The notes: generated by a model from the letters alone, not told the origin. Positions 1 through 9,943 are shown, numbered from the stretch's first letter. The stretch: 64,000 bases of DNA from Saprospiraceae bacterium UBA7687 (GCA_002482845.1 DLGT01000154.1:56286-120285); one strand, 5' to 3'. Translations and numbers: made by a program.

Positions 1-3000
1 GTACAGGTGAAGTAACCATTCCATTTCTGAATACTAAAGTCTTGGTAGATTTTACAAATTTACAAGTGAATACAGATTTGCAAGCTTTTGGTAGTACCAA
101 AGCTGTAGCCAGAATAGAAGGTAATAATCTTGTAGATCAAGCCATTGCAAATGACCAAAATGGTGTCATTCAAATGACTAGAGAAAAATATAATTCCATT
201 AATAATTATGTCAATCAAGCACAAAAACTAGTCAGCAAGTTCAATCCTGATATGCCAGCTACTGGTGTGCCATTTGGGTTTGATAATAATGGGATGAATT
301 TGCAAATTGTAGGGTTGATATTCACACCTACCAAAGGATATATGAATGCTATTTTCGGATATGATATGGCAGATTGGTTCGGAAATGATTTTGTTGATTT
401 CAGTCAAAAAGGAATTTGTATCAGACCAAATGGATTCGGAGTACAACCAAAGTTTTCTTTGGCAAATGACAAGATAATCCAACTAAGCGAACATGTAGAC
501 CTAAAGTTTCTGAAAGGAAATAGTACCTATCTCGAACTAGATTGTGATGGTATCAAAACAGTAAAGATCGCAGGAGAATATATGATCTCTCGTGACAAGT
601 TGCTTCCCGTAGAAAACGACAATATAGTACAAGGAAATACAAGGGTGAAAGTGCCTTTTTCTGTGGTACTGTCTGAAGGTGGAAACTTTATGTTTAATAC
701 TGCCATGCAACCTTCTACTTTTACCATACCTGATGCCCAAGATTTTAGATTTACGGCAGATGAGATTATATTGGATATGCATAATACCCAAAATCCAAAT
801 GGTCTAACTTTTCACAACAATCACCCAAAACATGGTGGAAATAATCAAGACTGGAAAGGTTTATATATGGGTAGTATCAGTGCCTCTTTGCCGGATGGAT
901 TCAAAAAAGGAAACAATAAAATTTCGTTTGCTGTCCAAGATTTGATGATTGACAAAACTGGATTTTGGGGAGATATTAGCGTGAATAATGTCGTTTCCAT
1001 TGATAATGGTTCTGTGGGTAATTGGAAGTTTAGTATTGTCAATTTGACAGTAAACATAGAAGCGAGTGCCTTGGCAGGTGGAAGTATGGATGGTGGTATC
1101 AAAATTCCTATAGCAGAGACAGCTTTGGGTTATTCTGCTGCTATTCAGAAAGGAAATAATGGCGTCAACTGGCAATTTGCTGCGGAAATACAAAATAATC
1201 TCGAAGCAGGATTATGGTTGGCTACATTATCTCTTAATGAAGGTAGTACAGTCTCCATAGAGAAAGATGGTAATAAAATCATTTCTTCGGCAATTTTGAA
1301 TGGATCTATCACTATTGGATTTAATAGTAGTCCTAATCAACAAACACCACTATCTAAGTTGAGTTTGAATGGTATACAATTTCAGGAATTGACCGTCACA
1401 GGCGGTGGTGAAAAACCAGTCATTGGTTTGCAGTTTGTTTCCTTGGCAAACCAACCCGGTGGTATGTTTTCCATGAATAAATTTCCTATCAATCTCACAG
1501 CCTTATCCTATGACAATGGGTTGAAACCAGGCATCACTTTTGGACTTAAAGTCAATCTCTCCAAGGGAAGTAATGCCTTCGAAGCAGAGACGGATCTGAA
1601 AGTATTAGCTAAGTGGAATGGTGGTCAGAAAAAATTTGATTTTGAAGGGATAGAATTGAAAAAGATAACCATAGCAGCTGACTTAGGTGTGATGAGTGTA
1701 AACGGCACGGTCAATCTTTATAAAGAGGACGCCACGTATGGTACAGGTTTCAGAGGTGATCTAGAAGCAAGTCTTAAATTTGCTTCTATAGCTATCAATG
1801 CGACTATACAGTTGGGTAAAATAGGGGATACCGATCCTACTGATGAAACTGGCAGCAATTACAGATATTTCTTTATAGATATAGGTGCTAGATGGGGCGT
1901 AGGTGGACTGCCTATTCCAGGTGTTGGAGCAGTAGCTTTTTATGGTTTTGGTGGTGGTATATACAGAAACATGGATCGTCAGTCTGTAGTGGCGGTTACC
2001 AATGACAAAATTCCTGACAAACAGGGGCCAGGCACCATGAATGCAGGTGAAACAAGAAGTGGTGTCGTTTACACGCCTAAGAAAGGGACTTTTGGGTTTA
2101 TGGCATCTGTCACATTGGGTACTACTGGGGAGCCGACAAGTTTTAATGGCGACTTGAAGCTTACGGTGCAGTTTAATACAGACAACTTTGGCGTTACAAA
2201 AGTAGTAATCGATGGGAAAGCGTACCTTATGGGTCCTATTGCAGATAGAAGTAAAAGATTGCTAGAAATAGGTGTAGAAATAGAAATGGATTTTGAAAAA
2301 CCAATGTTCCATGCTGCTATTACTATTGATGGTGGATTTAATCAAAGCGTACTTAAAGTGACTGTCAAAGCATCCTTAACCCTTCATTTTGAACCAGGAC
2401 TTTGGTATGTAAAATTAGGAGAATGGACTAATGATGATGAGCCTTGGAATGATCCGAAAAGAATACAAGTGGATATTGCCCTAGATGCACAAATCGTCAG
2501 TGTAAGTCTAAACTTTAATGCTTATTTTATGATGGGTAATGACATAGGTGACTTACCTAGGTCGCCATTGAAAGTCAGAGAAGCACTAGGATTAAATGGC
2601 AGTGAAAATCCAAAATCACCTGATACAAAAGTATTTATTGGTAAAGGGTTTGCTATGGGTGTAGGTATCAAGTTTGATGTGGAAGCCAACTTCTTTGTAT
2701 TTTATGCAAATATTGAGTTTATTTTGGGTGCTGATTTACTTTTGTCTAAATCGACGGCTACATGTAATGGCAGTATGGACTACGGTATCAATGGTTGGTA
2801 TGCCAAAGGAATTGCATATGCTTATTTGCATGGAGATGTTGGATTGCGTTTAAAATTATTTGGATTTTCGGGTAAGTTTAGTTTGATGGAGTTTACAGCT
2901 GCGGCACAGATGAAAGCAGAGTTGCCCAATCCTAATTGGATAAAAGGAAACTTTGCGATCTCAGGTAGTATTTTGAATGGTATGATCACAGTGAAAACAA

Positions 3001-4868
3001 ACTTCACCCTAGAAGTAGGAGAAAAATGTGTGTGGGGAGATGGTTCGGGTGACGAATTGCCACTTATTGCAGAAGTTTTGCCAGAAGCTGGCGGAGAAGG
3101 TTCTGTATTCGAAGCACCACAGGCAGCCTTTAACTTTGCAGTTAACAAAAAAGGAAATAGTAGTAATAAATTTACTGTCAAGGACTTTAGTACAAAGAAA
3201 AAAGGAGTTAATAGAACCTTCAAAATTGAAGTAGATAAAGTAGAACTTTTAAGAGGTTTTGCAATCATAGAAGGTAAATACCATTTGAATACAGCTCAAG
3301 ATGGTCTTACTTTTATAGCAAATAGCACACTCGAAGGCAAAAAAGAATATACATTTAGAGTTGTTGCTAAAGCTTATGAGAAAGTTGGCAAAACTTGGGT
3401 ATTCAAAAAAACAGAAACAAAAGAAACCAAGTTTATCACTGGTGAAAGACCTGATCATATTGCCGAACAAAATGTGATCAGTGCATTCCCACAACTTGGA
3501 CAGCGATATTATTTGCCTAAAGATGAAAGTCAAGGGGATATAAAAGTAGGCTTGAGTCAGTGTTATCTTATGGAACTTAAGGAAGACAAAGATTTTAAAT
3601 ACGAGTACAAATTAAGATTGACCAATCAAGAATCTAAGAATACATCAGATCATGCATTCAATTGTAATGGAGATCACTTTTCATTTACTGTTCCTCAAAC
3701 TTTACTTAAGGAAACTGTGTATGAAGTCAAAGTTATCAGGATTGCAACACCTAAATCAAAACCAATCAATCTTGCCACAAATACAAAAAATGTGTACAGA
3801 GATGAAAAAGGAAACGTGGTAGATCCACCTGTAACACAAGGAAATCAGCAAAATAAAGGATTTAAAATGGGCAATCAACCTAATAATGGCCCACAATTTG
3901 GTGGTGGGAAATTGGGAAATAATCCAGCAAATAGTAGTAAGCTTGTAACAAAATATAATAGTGTCAAAGAACAACAATCAGGTGGCACTAAGATCGAAAA
4001 GGAGCTTTTTAAATATTACTTTAGGACAAGTAAACACAACACTGCAAGTGAAAAATTTGGTAGTGGATACAAAGTTGATAATTCTTATGGCCAGCAAAAT
4101 TATACTGCCAACATCAATATTAGAGATGTCAATTATCAATACAATCATAGGGCATTTTTCCCATTGTTGGTTGGACAGGAAAATATGGATACTTATGAAG
4201 CATATGGATATTACAAAGAGAATTTTGATGTAAAAGTAGAACCACTAGCTTTGCCAATCTTGAAATGGGGCACTAACGATTATTTTCAGAATCTAAATAA
4301 TAGAATATATGAATACAAATATAAAGGTGGTGGTAATCCAACTTCACATGAATTTACTTTTAATAGATATGCAAAAGGATATCATAGTTTCTTTGGATTG
4401 ACACAACAAGAATACGATAGAAGACCAATACAAGCCATAAAAATGTGGCATAAATCCACAGAAGGTCCAATTAATATAGGTGATAACCAAACGCTTTTAT
4501 CACCAAAAGGAAGACTTTCTTCTAATGAGATCAATAAAGCTAAACAAGGGCAAAAAATAATTGAAACAATGCCTAAAAATCCAGTCTTGCCAGTTAACGT
4601 TTATGTTGGTGCAATAGCTTTATTTGATGCAGCCTACGTATATTCTAGACATATCAGTAGATGTTATAGTGACCACTTACTTTCAAGTTACGAAAAGGCT
4701 TGTATTAACGATTATGCCGTACCAGCTATTACTTATAAACCATCAAATGGTGGGTTTCCATTAGAAAATCCTTATACATCAAAAGTTGGGCAAAATATAG
4801 GGTTTACCATTCATTATGGTTATTATGGCAATAATTCCTTTAAAAAAGATTTAACTTTTAAACCGTAA
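1..4868 (+). CDS. Giant secreted/surface protein of unknown function, 5'-truncated by window edge
   Basis: The frame is open to the first base (codon phase starts at base 3), so the true start lies upstream; the TTG at 42 is only the first internal start-like codon. At least 1,620 residues are encoded, ending in TAA at 4866-4868. I recognise no enzyme motif. The protein is rich in Gly, Asn and alternating hydrophobic residues, suggesting mostly beta structure. A Gly/Asn/Gln-rich linker (about 3811-3960) precedes the last 300 residues, and an Ig-like stretch lies around 3100-3450. No T9SS sorting domain is visible at the C-terminus. The next gene, 83 bases downstream, encodes a secreted fibronectin III protein on the same strand, so the two may work together (inference). 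A hairpin follows the stop. Confidence 0.75.
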   Translation, partial: TGEVTIPFLNTKVLVDFTNLQVNTDLQAFGSTKAVARIEGNNLVDQAIANDQNGVIQMTREKYNSINNYVNQAQKLVSKFNPDMPATGVPFGFDNNGMNLQIVGLIFTPTKGYMNAIFGYDMADWFGNDFVDFSQKGICIRPNGFGVQPKFSLANDKIIQLSEHVDLKFLKGNSTYLELDCDGIKTVKIAGEYMISRDKLLPVENDNIVQGNTRVKVPFSVVLSEGGNFMFNTAMQPSTFTIPDAQDFRFTADEIILDMHNTQNPNGLTFHNNHPKHGGNNQDWKGLYMGSISASLPDGFKKGNNKISFAVQDLMIDKTGFWGDISVNNVVSIDNGSVGNWKFSIVNLTVNIEASALAGGSMDGGIKIPIAETALGYSAAIQKGNNGVNWQFAAEIQNNLEAGLWLATLSLNEGSTVSIEKDGNKIISSAILNGSITIGFNSSPNQQTPLSKLSLNGIQFQELTVTGGGEKPVIGLQFVSLANQPGGMFSMNKFPINLTALSYDNGLKPGITFGLKVNLSKGSNAFEAETDLKVLAKWNGGQKKFDFEGIELKKITIAADLGVMSVNGTVNLYKEDATYGTGFRGDLEASLKFASIAINATIQLGKIGDTDPTDETGSNYRYFFIDIGARWGVGGLPIPGVGAVAFYGFGGGIYRNMDRQSVVAVTNDKIPDKQGPGTMNAGETRSGVVYTPKKGTFGFMASVTLGTTGEPTSFNGDLKLTVQFNTDNFGVTKVVIDGKAYLMGPIADRSKRLLEIGVEIEMDFEKPMFHAAITIDGGFNQSVLKVTVKASLTLHFEPGLWYVKLGEWTNDDEPWNDPKRIQVDIALDAQIVSVSLNFNAYFMMGNDIGDLPRSPLKVREALGLNGSENPKSPDTKVFIGKGFAMGVGIKFDVEANFFVFYANIEFILGADLLLSKSTATCNGSMDYGINGWYAKGIAYAYLHGDVGLRLKLFGFSGKFSLMEFTAAAQMKAELPNPNWIKGNFAISGSILNGMITVKTNFTLEVGEKCVWGDGSGDELPLIAEVLPEAGGEGSVFEAPQAAFNFAVNKKGNSSNKFTVKDFSTKKKGVNRTFKIEVDKVELLRGFAIIEGKYHLNTAQDGLTFIANSTLEGKKEYTFRVVAKAYEKVGKTWVFKKTETKETKFITGERPDHIAEQNVISAFPQLGQRYYLPKDESQGDIKVGLSQCYLMELKEDKDFKYEYKLRLTNQESKNTSDHAFNCNGDHFSFTVPQTLLKETVYEVKVIRIATPKSKPINLATNTKNVYRDEKGNVVDPPVTQGNQQNKGFKMGNQPNNGPQFGGGKLGNNPANSSKLVTKYNSVKEQQSGGTKIEKELFKYYFRTSKHNTASEKFGSGYKVDNSYGQQNYTANINIRDVNYQYNHRAFFPLLVGQENMDTYEAYGYYKENFDVKVEPLALPILKWGTNDYFQNLNNRIYEYKYKGGGNPTSHEFTFNRYAKGYHSFFGLTQQEYDRRPIQAIKMWHKSTEGPINIGDNQTLLSPKGRLSSNEINKAKQGQKIIETMPKNPVLPVNVYVGAIALFDAAYVYSRHISRCYSDHLLSSYEKACINDYAVPAITYKPSNGGFPLENPYTSKVGQNIGFTIHYGYYGNNSFKKDLTFKP

Positions 4869-4876
4869 TCTAGGGG

Positions 4877-4920
4877 TGAGGTGATAGGTGGTCTTTTAAA
4901 TCACACATCACCTCATTATT
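4877..4920 (+). terminator. Hairpin after giant protein, possible weak terminator
   Basis: The arms TGAGGTGAT (4877-4885) and ATCACCTCA (4907-4915) are perfectly complementary over 9 bp. The T-run that follows is poor, so this may be an attenuator or mRNA-stabilising hairpin between two co-directional genes rather than a full terminator. Confidence 0.4.
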
Positions 4921-4951
4921 TGATTTGTTTAACAATAAAAACAAAATAAAA

Positions 4952-6994
4952 ATGATAAATTTCTTTAAATCAGTTTTGATACTTTGCCTTTTAGTTGTAT
5001 CTTTTACAGCCCAAAGTCAGGAAGAAGTTCCTTTGAAATATGATACTTCGGAAGTAAGGATTCCAAGTCATGGGATCACTACAAGGGTATTAAAAGATAA
5101 GATCTTGTTACGATGGGCGCCAAGTGATTATGTGTTCTGGGAAATGGGTAATACACATGGTTATATCATTGAAAGAATAGGAGACACTGATACCGTTTTT
5201 GCACCATTGCCTGGTATGCCTATAAAACCATGGACACAGGAAGAATTTAAAAGTGTAAAGGATACTTCTAATAAATATCTAGCAGTAGCCATGGAGATGT
5301 TGTATGGTGAGTTAGAAAGTGGCGAAGATGCCACGCTGGGAAGTAATCTCCAAAATTCAATTATGGAGCAACAGAATAGACATTCTTATGCGCTCATGTC
5401 AGCGGACTTAAATAAAGAAGCAGCTAGGAGTCTTGGTTTTATGTATGAAGACAAGGATGTTAAAACTGGGGCAAAATATACGTACAGAATCAGAATAAAC
5501 CACACAGATCCAGATCTGAAAACTGATACTTTAGAAGTTTTTATTGATTTTTCGCAAAAATATCTTGAGCAAGCTGTTAGAAATTGCTGGGTAGAATCTT
5601 TTGATAATGAAATCAAAGTAGCTTGGACCTTTCATAATAGCGCACTCTTTTCAGCTTACGATATAGAAAGATCAACTGACAAAAAAACATGGAAGAAATT
5701 AAATTCCAAGCCTTATCTAAGTAGCCAATCTGGGGTAGAAAAATCATATTTGTACATTGATACCATGGTCAATAACAATACTGCTTATCACTATCGTTTG
5801 AGAGGTTATACACCATTCGGAGAGATGGGACTTTATTCAGAAATCATGACCACTACACCCAAAGATATGACGCCACCTACACCTGCATTTGATGTCAAAG
5901 CTAAGGATCAGGGTGGGGCAGTATTAATAACTTGGGATGCCTTCCCAAATGAAGTAGACCATGATGGATTTTATATAGGTAGAAGTTATCTAGCATCTGG
6001 TGGTTTTGAAAAGATTAGCGCCAAACTCAAAAAAGAAGAACGTGCATTTTTAGATTTTCAAGCCAATGTCTTAGAGAATAATTATTATGCGGTTATCTCC
6101 GTAGACAAAAGCGGAAATGAAGCTGTGAGTTATGTTGCTTTGGGATATATTGTTGATAGTCTGCCACCTACACCGCCTACAGGATTAGCTGGTGCGATCG
6201 ATTCTACTGGATTTGTCAGAATTAGTTGGGCTCGTGGTCCTGAAGCAGATATTATTGGTTACCGAGTTTATTGGGCAAATGATACTTTGTCTGAGTTTTC
6301 TCAGTTGACAGGAGATGTGTTGTCACATACTGTGTTTTATGATTCTGTCAATGTAAAAACCTTGTCTGAGTTTGCTTATTACAAAGTCGTAGCTGTAGAT
6401 CATAGGTATAACCATAGCGAATATAGTCAAATTTTGACCTTACAAAAACCCGACCTTGTGCCACCTGCTGCACCTGTTATTACCAAGTATAACCAAGAAC
6501 AGTTGTCTGTCTCTTTTTCATGGGTCAATAGTGTCTCTGATGATGTCGTAAGTCATCGATTAGAAAAAAGAATCGGAGATGAAGATTGGAAAGAATTGAA
6601 GACATTTAAAGACAAAGAAAAACAATGGTCTGATAAAGACCTTATAGCGAGTAAAGCATATAGTTATCGTATCGTCGCTATCGATGATGCGAATAACATA
6701 TCTTACTCCAAGTCTCTTGAGATCACTGCCATAGATCGAGGGTTGAGAGATGATGTAGATAATCTAAAAATAGTAACTAGAGATGGTAAATCATATCTAG
6801 AATGGACCTATGGAAATGTTAAAGATGCCGTATTTGTCGTCTATAAACAAAATGCAGCTAAAACAGGATTCGAACCAATAGCCAGACTCAGCAACAATGA
6901 ATTTTTATACCAAATCCATGACGTCGCAGCTAGTTATGGTGTACGTGTGATGTTTAGCGACGGTGGTGAAAGTAAGTTATTGACCATTAATTAA
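4952..6994 (+). CDS. Secreted fibronectin type III repeat protein
   Basis: This encodes a 680-residue exported protein. The ATG at 4952 is preferred over an in-frame TTG at 4925 because the following residues form a clean signal peptide (MINFFKSVLILCLLV, cleavage near AQSQ). From about residue 200 onward there are four consecutive fibronectin III-like modules. Each has the Trp/Tyr-Arg pattern (YDIERS, YHYRLRGYT; FYIGRS; YRVYWA, YYKVVAVD; YSYRIVAIDDANN) and is joined by Pro/Thr-rich linkers such as PPTPP. No catalytic motif or T9SS sorting domain is visible. It lies directly downstream of the giant secreted protein, suggesting joint export or assembly (inference). The gene ends before a good terminator at 7047. 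Confidence 0.8.
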   Translation: MINFFKSVLILCLLVVSFTAQSQEEVPLKYDTSEVRIPSHGITTRVLKDKILLRWAPSDYVFWEMGNTHGYIIERIGDTDTVFAPLPGMPIKPWTQEEFKSVKDTSNKYLAVAMEMLYGELESGEDATLGSNLQNSIMEQQNRHSYALMSADLNKEAARSLGFMYEDKDVKTGAKYTYRIRINHTDPDLKTDTLEVFIDFSQKYLEQAVRNCWVESFDNEIKVAWTFHNSALFSAYDIERSTDKKTWKKLNSKPYLSSQSGVEKSYLYIDTMVNNNTAYHYRLRGYTPFGEMGLYSEIMTTTPKDMTPPTPAFDVKAKDQGGAVLITWDAFPNEVDHDGFYIGRSYLASGGFEKISAKLKKEERAFLDFQANVLENNYYAVISVDKSGNEAVSYVALGYIVDSLPPTPPTGLAGAIDSTGFVRISWARGPEADIIGYRVYWANDTLSEFSQLTGDVLSHTVFYDSVNVKTLSEFAYYKVVAVDHRYNHSEYSQILTLQKPDLVPPAAPVITKYNQEQLSVSFSWVNSVSDDVVSHRLEKRIGDEDWKELKTFKDKEKQWSDKDLIASKAYSYRIVAIDDANNISYSKSLEITAIDRGLRDDVDNLKIVTRDGKSYLEWTYGNVKDAVFVVYKQNAAKTGFEPIARLSNNEFLYQIHDVAASYGVRVMFSDGGESKLLTIN

Positions 6995-7046
6995 AATATT
7001 GCAATTTGGTTTTGTTTTTATCAACATACCTAAAACTAGGGGTATT

Positions 7047-7084
7047 GACCTGCTGCATAGCTCATGTAGCGGGTCTTTTTTTTT
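7047..7084 (+). terminator. Rho-independent terminator
   Basis: A 12-bp stem (7047-7058 with 7064-7075, two G-U pairs) with a 5-nt loop is followed by a run of about nine T. It ends transcription of the fibronectin III gene. The first MITE-like repeat copy begins immediately after the T-run. Confidence 0.8.
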
Positions 7085-7193
7085 GGTGTATCCTATTTTT
7101 GCACAGAAACTAATTAAAATTCGTTTTGTCACCCTTGAGGGTTGGGATAAAACAAAAGGAATTTTAACCTAAGTGTAATTTTGGAATACACCC
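7085..7193. repeat. MITE-like direct repeat, copy 1
   Basis: This is one of two related elements of about 110 bp (the other is 8451-8561). It is framed by short inverted ends (GGTGTATCC at 7085, GGAATACACC at 7183-7192) and holds a central imperfect palindrome around CACCCTTGAGGGTTGGG, flanked by AAAATTCGTTTTGTC and AAACAAAAGGAATTTT. No open frame is present. The structure suggests a non-autonomous miniature element or structured intergenic repeat; mobility is inferred. Confidence 0.7.
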
Positions 7194-7211
7194 ATTTTAT
7201 TTATTCTGAAA

Positions 7212-7353
7212 TTGAGTTTACTCCGAAAACACACAAAATTTGATAATCAAACGTTTTCTACCCTGCACCCTAAATGGAAACGTTTGATAATCAATGAATT
7301 AGAAACAAAATTTTTAATACTCTGTAACTCAAAGACTTTTCGGAGCAGACTCA
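7212..7353. repeat. Nested inverted repeat upstream of methyltransferase
   Basis: The outer arms (7212-7229 and 7336-7353, sharing CTCCGAAAA) match over about 18 bp with two mismatches. The inner arms (7239-7258 and 7276-7294, sharing AAACGTTTGAT) form a second stem in the same register. The whole 142-bp block could fold into one long hairpin. It may be a small mobile element or a structured leader of the methyltransferase gene. A short open frame starting at a TTG within it looks spurious. Confidence 0.55.
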
Positions 7354-7478
7354 AAATTGAACGTGATTTTTACAATTTTTTACACTTTTTACATTTTCCT
7401 TATACACTCCATCTATCAATAGTCGACAACTTTGCAGTGTTATTTAAATCAATTATTTTTTAATAAAATTAGAATACA

Positions 7479-8480
7479 ATGCTTGTTCAATCTTTAACAA
7501 CTACCACTTCTCATCAGGAAAATATTCAAGGTATCACTCAGACTTTAATAGATCGTATTTTAGATAAATGTTTGACAGATTTTGAGCATGAAGATTATAT
7601 TGCTGGTGTACATCACTTATGTGTGAGATTGGGAAAATTATTGCAAACACATGGTACAGATACCTTCCAAGATTGGATAAAAGATTATTGTCTGTCTCAT
7701 CCAGTAAGCCAATACCTAATGCAATCACCATTTACCAAAAGATGCTTTGACAAACCACGAGGATATGCTGGTGATGCTACATTGATCGACTATATTTATA
7801 GAATTGGTGATTTAAAGGAAGAACATTCCGAAGCTGGTAGAATGATTCACGATGCTTGTATCATGTCTTCTTGTTGTGATAGTGTCAGGTGGAGAGCCCA
7901 ACATTTAGGTAGAGAAATAAACAAAATGTTTGATCAGAAAAGAAGAAAAATATCTGCTATTTCTATTGCATCTGGGCACCTTAGAGAATTATCTTATGTA
8001 GATGGTTTTGATGTTAAAATTGAAAATTTTGTTGGACTTGATCAGGATGAAAATAGTAATGACGTAGCAAGAACAAATTTTCCTCATAGTAACCTATTTA
8101 TTTTTGATGAATCGATAAGATATGTGCTCGCCAAAAAGCTTCCTGAACAATCTTTTGATCTGGTATATTCCACAGGTTTGTTTGACTATTTAGAAGATAA
8201 ATTGGCGTCAAGAATGACATCTAGAATGTTTGATCTTGTAGCGCCAGGTGGAAGTATGATCATTCCTAATTTTGCCAAAGGTATGCCTGAACAAGGATAT
8301 ATGGAAGCTTTTATGGATTGGTATCTCATTTATCGGGACGAAGCGCAGGTATTTGATTTCATGTCAGAACTCAATATGGATGAAGTGGAAAGCTACGATA
8401 TCTACAGCGATCCTTCCGGTAATGTACTTTACCTAAAAGTTAATAAAAAAGGGTGTATCCCACTATTGCATACAAACTAA
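7479..8480 (+). CDS. Class I SAM-dependent methyltransferase (PhcB/3-hydroxypalmitate methyl ester-type)
   Basis: This 333-residue cytoplasmic protein resembles proteins annotated as extracellular-factor 3-hydroxypalmitic acid methyl ester biosynthesis methyltransferases. Supporting features are the KPRGYAGDA segment (about residues 90-98), SCCDSVRWR, a motif I-like SIASGHLREL (about 163-172), the acidic GLDQDE following beta 2, and a LVAPGGSM motif late in the fold. The substrate is unknown. The natural end of the family is probably near LYLKVNKK. The final ten or so residues and the TAA stop are encoded by the inserted repeat copy 2, so the tail is likely replaced. The gene stands alone between repeat elements, with no obvious operon partner. 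Confidence 0.75.
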   Translation: MLVQSLTTTTSHQENIQGITQTLIDRILDKCLTDFEHEDYIAGVHHLCVRLGKLLQTHGTDTFQDWIKDYCLSHPVSQYLMQSPFTKRCFDKPRGYAGDATLIDYIYRIGDLKEEHSEAGRMIHDACIMSSCCDSVRWRAQHLGREINKMFDQKRRKISAISIASGHLRELSYVDGFDVKIENFVGLDQDENSNDVARTNFPHSNLFIFDESIRYVLAKKLPEQSFDLVYSTGLFDYLEDKLASRMTSRMFDLVAPGGSMIIPNFAKGMPEQGYMEAFMDWYLIYRDEAQVFDFMSELNMDEVESYDIYSDPSGNVLYLKVNKKGCIPLLHTN

Positions 8481-8561
8481 TTTAAAATTCATTTTGTCCC
8501 CCTTCAGGGTCCGGGTAAAACAAAAGGAATTTTAAACTAAGTGTAATATTGGGATGCGCCC
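8451..8561. repeat. MITE-like direct repeat, copy 2, overlapping gene end
   Basis: This copy has clear inverted ends, GGGTGTATCCCA (from 8451) and TGGGATGCGCCC (to 8561), and shares most of its interior with copy 1, including ACAAAAGGAATTTTAA and AACTAAGTGTAAT. It begins inside the methyltransferase frame and provides that gene's stop codon at 8478-8480. Confidence 0.75.
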
Positions 8562-8604
8562 ATAAATAAATAACATTTAAGAACACAAATAAATATAAAT
8601 TCAA

Positions 8605-9936
8605 ATGAATACAAAAATCAAATTTTCGCTTCTTGGTATTTTACTTTTTTTGGCACATTTTGTTTTTGCCATTACGGTAGAATTGACGCCATCTACTTTT
8701 CCTTGTGGGACGACAACCGTTTCTGCCACAACAGGATGTAATTTTATGGGAGCGATGGAAGTCACTGTTGAAGGCAATCCTTCAGGAGTCGCAATCAGTA
8801 ATGTTTCGATGATTATAGGTGGTACCTTTACATTTGATATCACCATTGATGCTACGTCTCCTGCCGTGGGTCAACTCAATTTTAAGATTCTTACATCTAA
8901 TGATCCCACAGGATGTGCTTTGCCCAATGCACAGGACGATGTTCCTGTGAGTTTTACATGTGCTTGCAATCTTATATTGACCACGACCACTACAGACGAA
9001 AGTTGTTTTGAATGTGCAAACGGATCAGCTACCGTCATAGTAGATGGCGCTATTGAGCCGATCTCATATACATGGAGTAATGGTGCTTTTACAAACGGAA
9101 TAGACAACTTGGCTCCAGGGGATTATTCTGTAGTCATAGAAGATGGTAATGATTGTACTGCTACGGCCACTGTCACCATACTTCCATTTATCTGCGGACC
9201 ATTTCAGATTTTAGCAACTGTGACAAATGCTGTGTGTTTTGATGATTGTAATGGTAGTATTGTTATCGATGGTTTAAGTGATGGCACAGTTCCTACAAAT
9301 ATTGAATGGAGTACGAATGCCGATTCGACTGTTTTATCCGATCTTTGTGCAGGCACTTATTCTGTAACTGTCACCAACGATAAAAATTGTACAGCAATAT
9401 CCACATTTGTAGTTGGCCAAGCAGCGCCAATTGTATTAACGATAGATAGTATTATCAATCATAGTCCTGCGGCACCTGGACAAGTTATCATATCGATGTC
9501 TGGAGTGGTTTCAGGTTATGCATGTGCTTGTGTGCCTATCACAGGATCTTGTGGTGTATGTTCTGAATCTAATACAACGTCGACCACCGTGGAAGGACTT
9601 AGTGTAGGATGTTATCAAATGTCGATCACCAATCCAAATGGATGTGCAGCCATCACAGATACATTCTGTGTGCAAGGTATGACTTCTTCTGTCAGGGATT
9701 TGGATTTTTCTAATGTCAAAATTTATCCGAATCCTACAAGTGATATTGTAAACATTATGCATGAAAATGGAAGTCTTCCAAAAGAAATGGTTTTGAAAAA
9801 TGTATTTGGCACAACCATTGCAAAATACAATGATACCAATAGCCTAGATGTTAGCACTTTGCCTTCGGGTATGTATTTTATCACTTTTAATGATGAAAAT
9901 CATATATTTACACGTTCGTTTACCGTTCAGCGATAG
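8605..9936 (+). CDS. T9SS-secreted protein with SprB-type repeats
   Basis: This 443-residue exported protein starts at ATG 8605, followed by a signal peptide (LLGILLFLAHFVFA). It has a Cys-rich N-terminal beta domain and at least two SprB-type repeats: TTTDESCFECANGSATV to YSVVIEDGNDC, and NAVCFDDCNGSIVI to YSVTVTNDKNC. The last 80 or so residues are a type A T9SS sorting domain (VKIYPNPTSDIVNI, then LPSGMYFITF and a basic end). SprB repeats are known from the gliding adhesin of Flavobacterium and many surface proteins. A cell-surface or adhesive role is likely, but its ligand cannot be told. A repeat element ends 43 bases upstream. Confidence 0.88.
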   Translation: MNTKIKFSLLGILLFLAHFVFAITVELTPSTFPCGTTTVSATTGCNFMGAMEVTVEGNPSGVAISNVSMIIGGTFTFDITIDATSPAVGQLNFKILTSNDPTGCALPNAQDDVPVSFTCACNLILTTTTTDESCFECANGSATVIVDGAIEPISYTWSNGAFTNGIDNLAPGDYSVVIEDGNDCTATATVTILPFICGPFQILATVTNAVCFDDCNGSIVIDGLSDGTVPTNIEWSTNADSTVLSDLCAGTYSVTVTNDKNCTAISTFVVGQAAPIVLTIDSIINHSPAAPGQVIISMSGVVSGYACACVPITGSCGVCSESNTTSTTVEGLSVGCYQMSITNPNGCAAITDTFCVQGMTSSVRDLDFSNVKIYPNPTSDIVNIMHENGSLPKEMVLKNVFGTTIAKYNDTNSLDVSTLPSGMYFITFNDENHIFTRSFTVQR

Positions 9937-9943
9937 ATGATAA

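Noticed and set aside
2822..3268. 148-codon minus-strand frame inside the giant protein gene
   Set aside because: Shadow of the sense frame, with Leu/Pro/Phe-rich composition and no start context.
7212..7463. 83-codon open frame starting at TTG
   Set aside because: It lies within the nested inverted repeat, has no recognisable domain, and its Phe/His/Lys-rich composition looks like translated AT-rich intergenic DNA.
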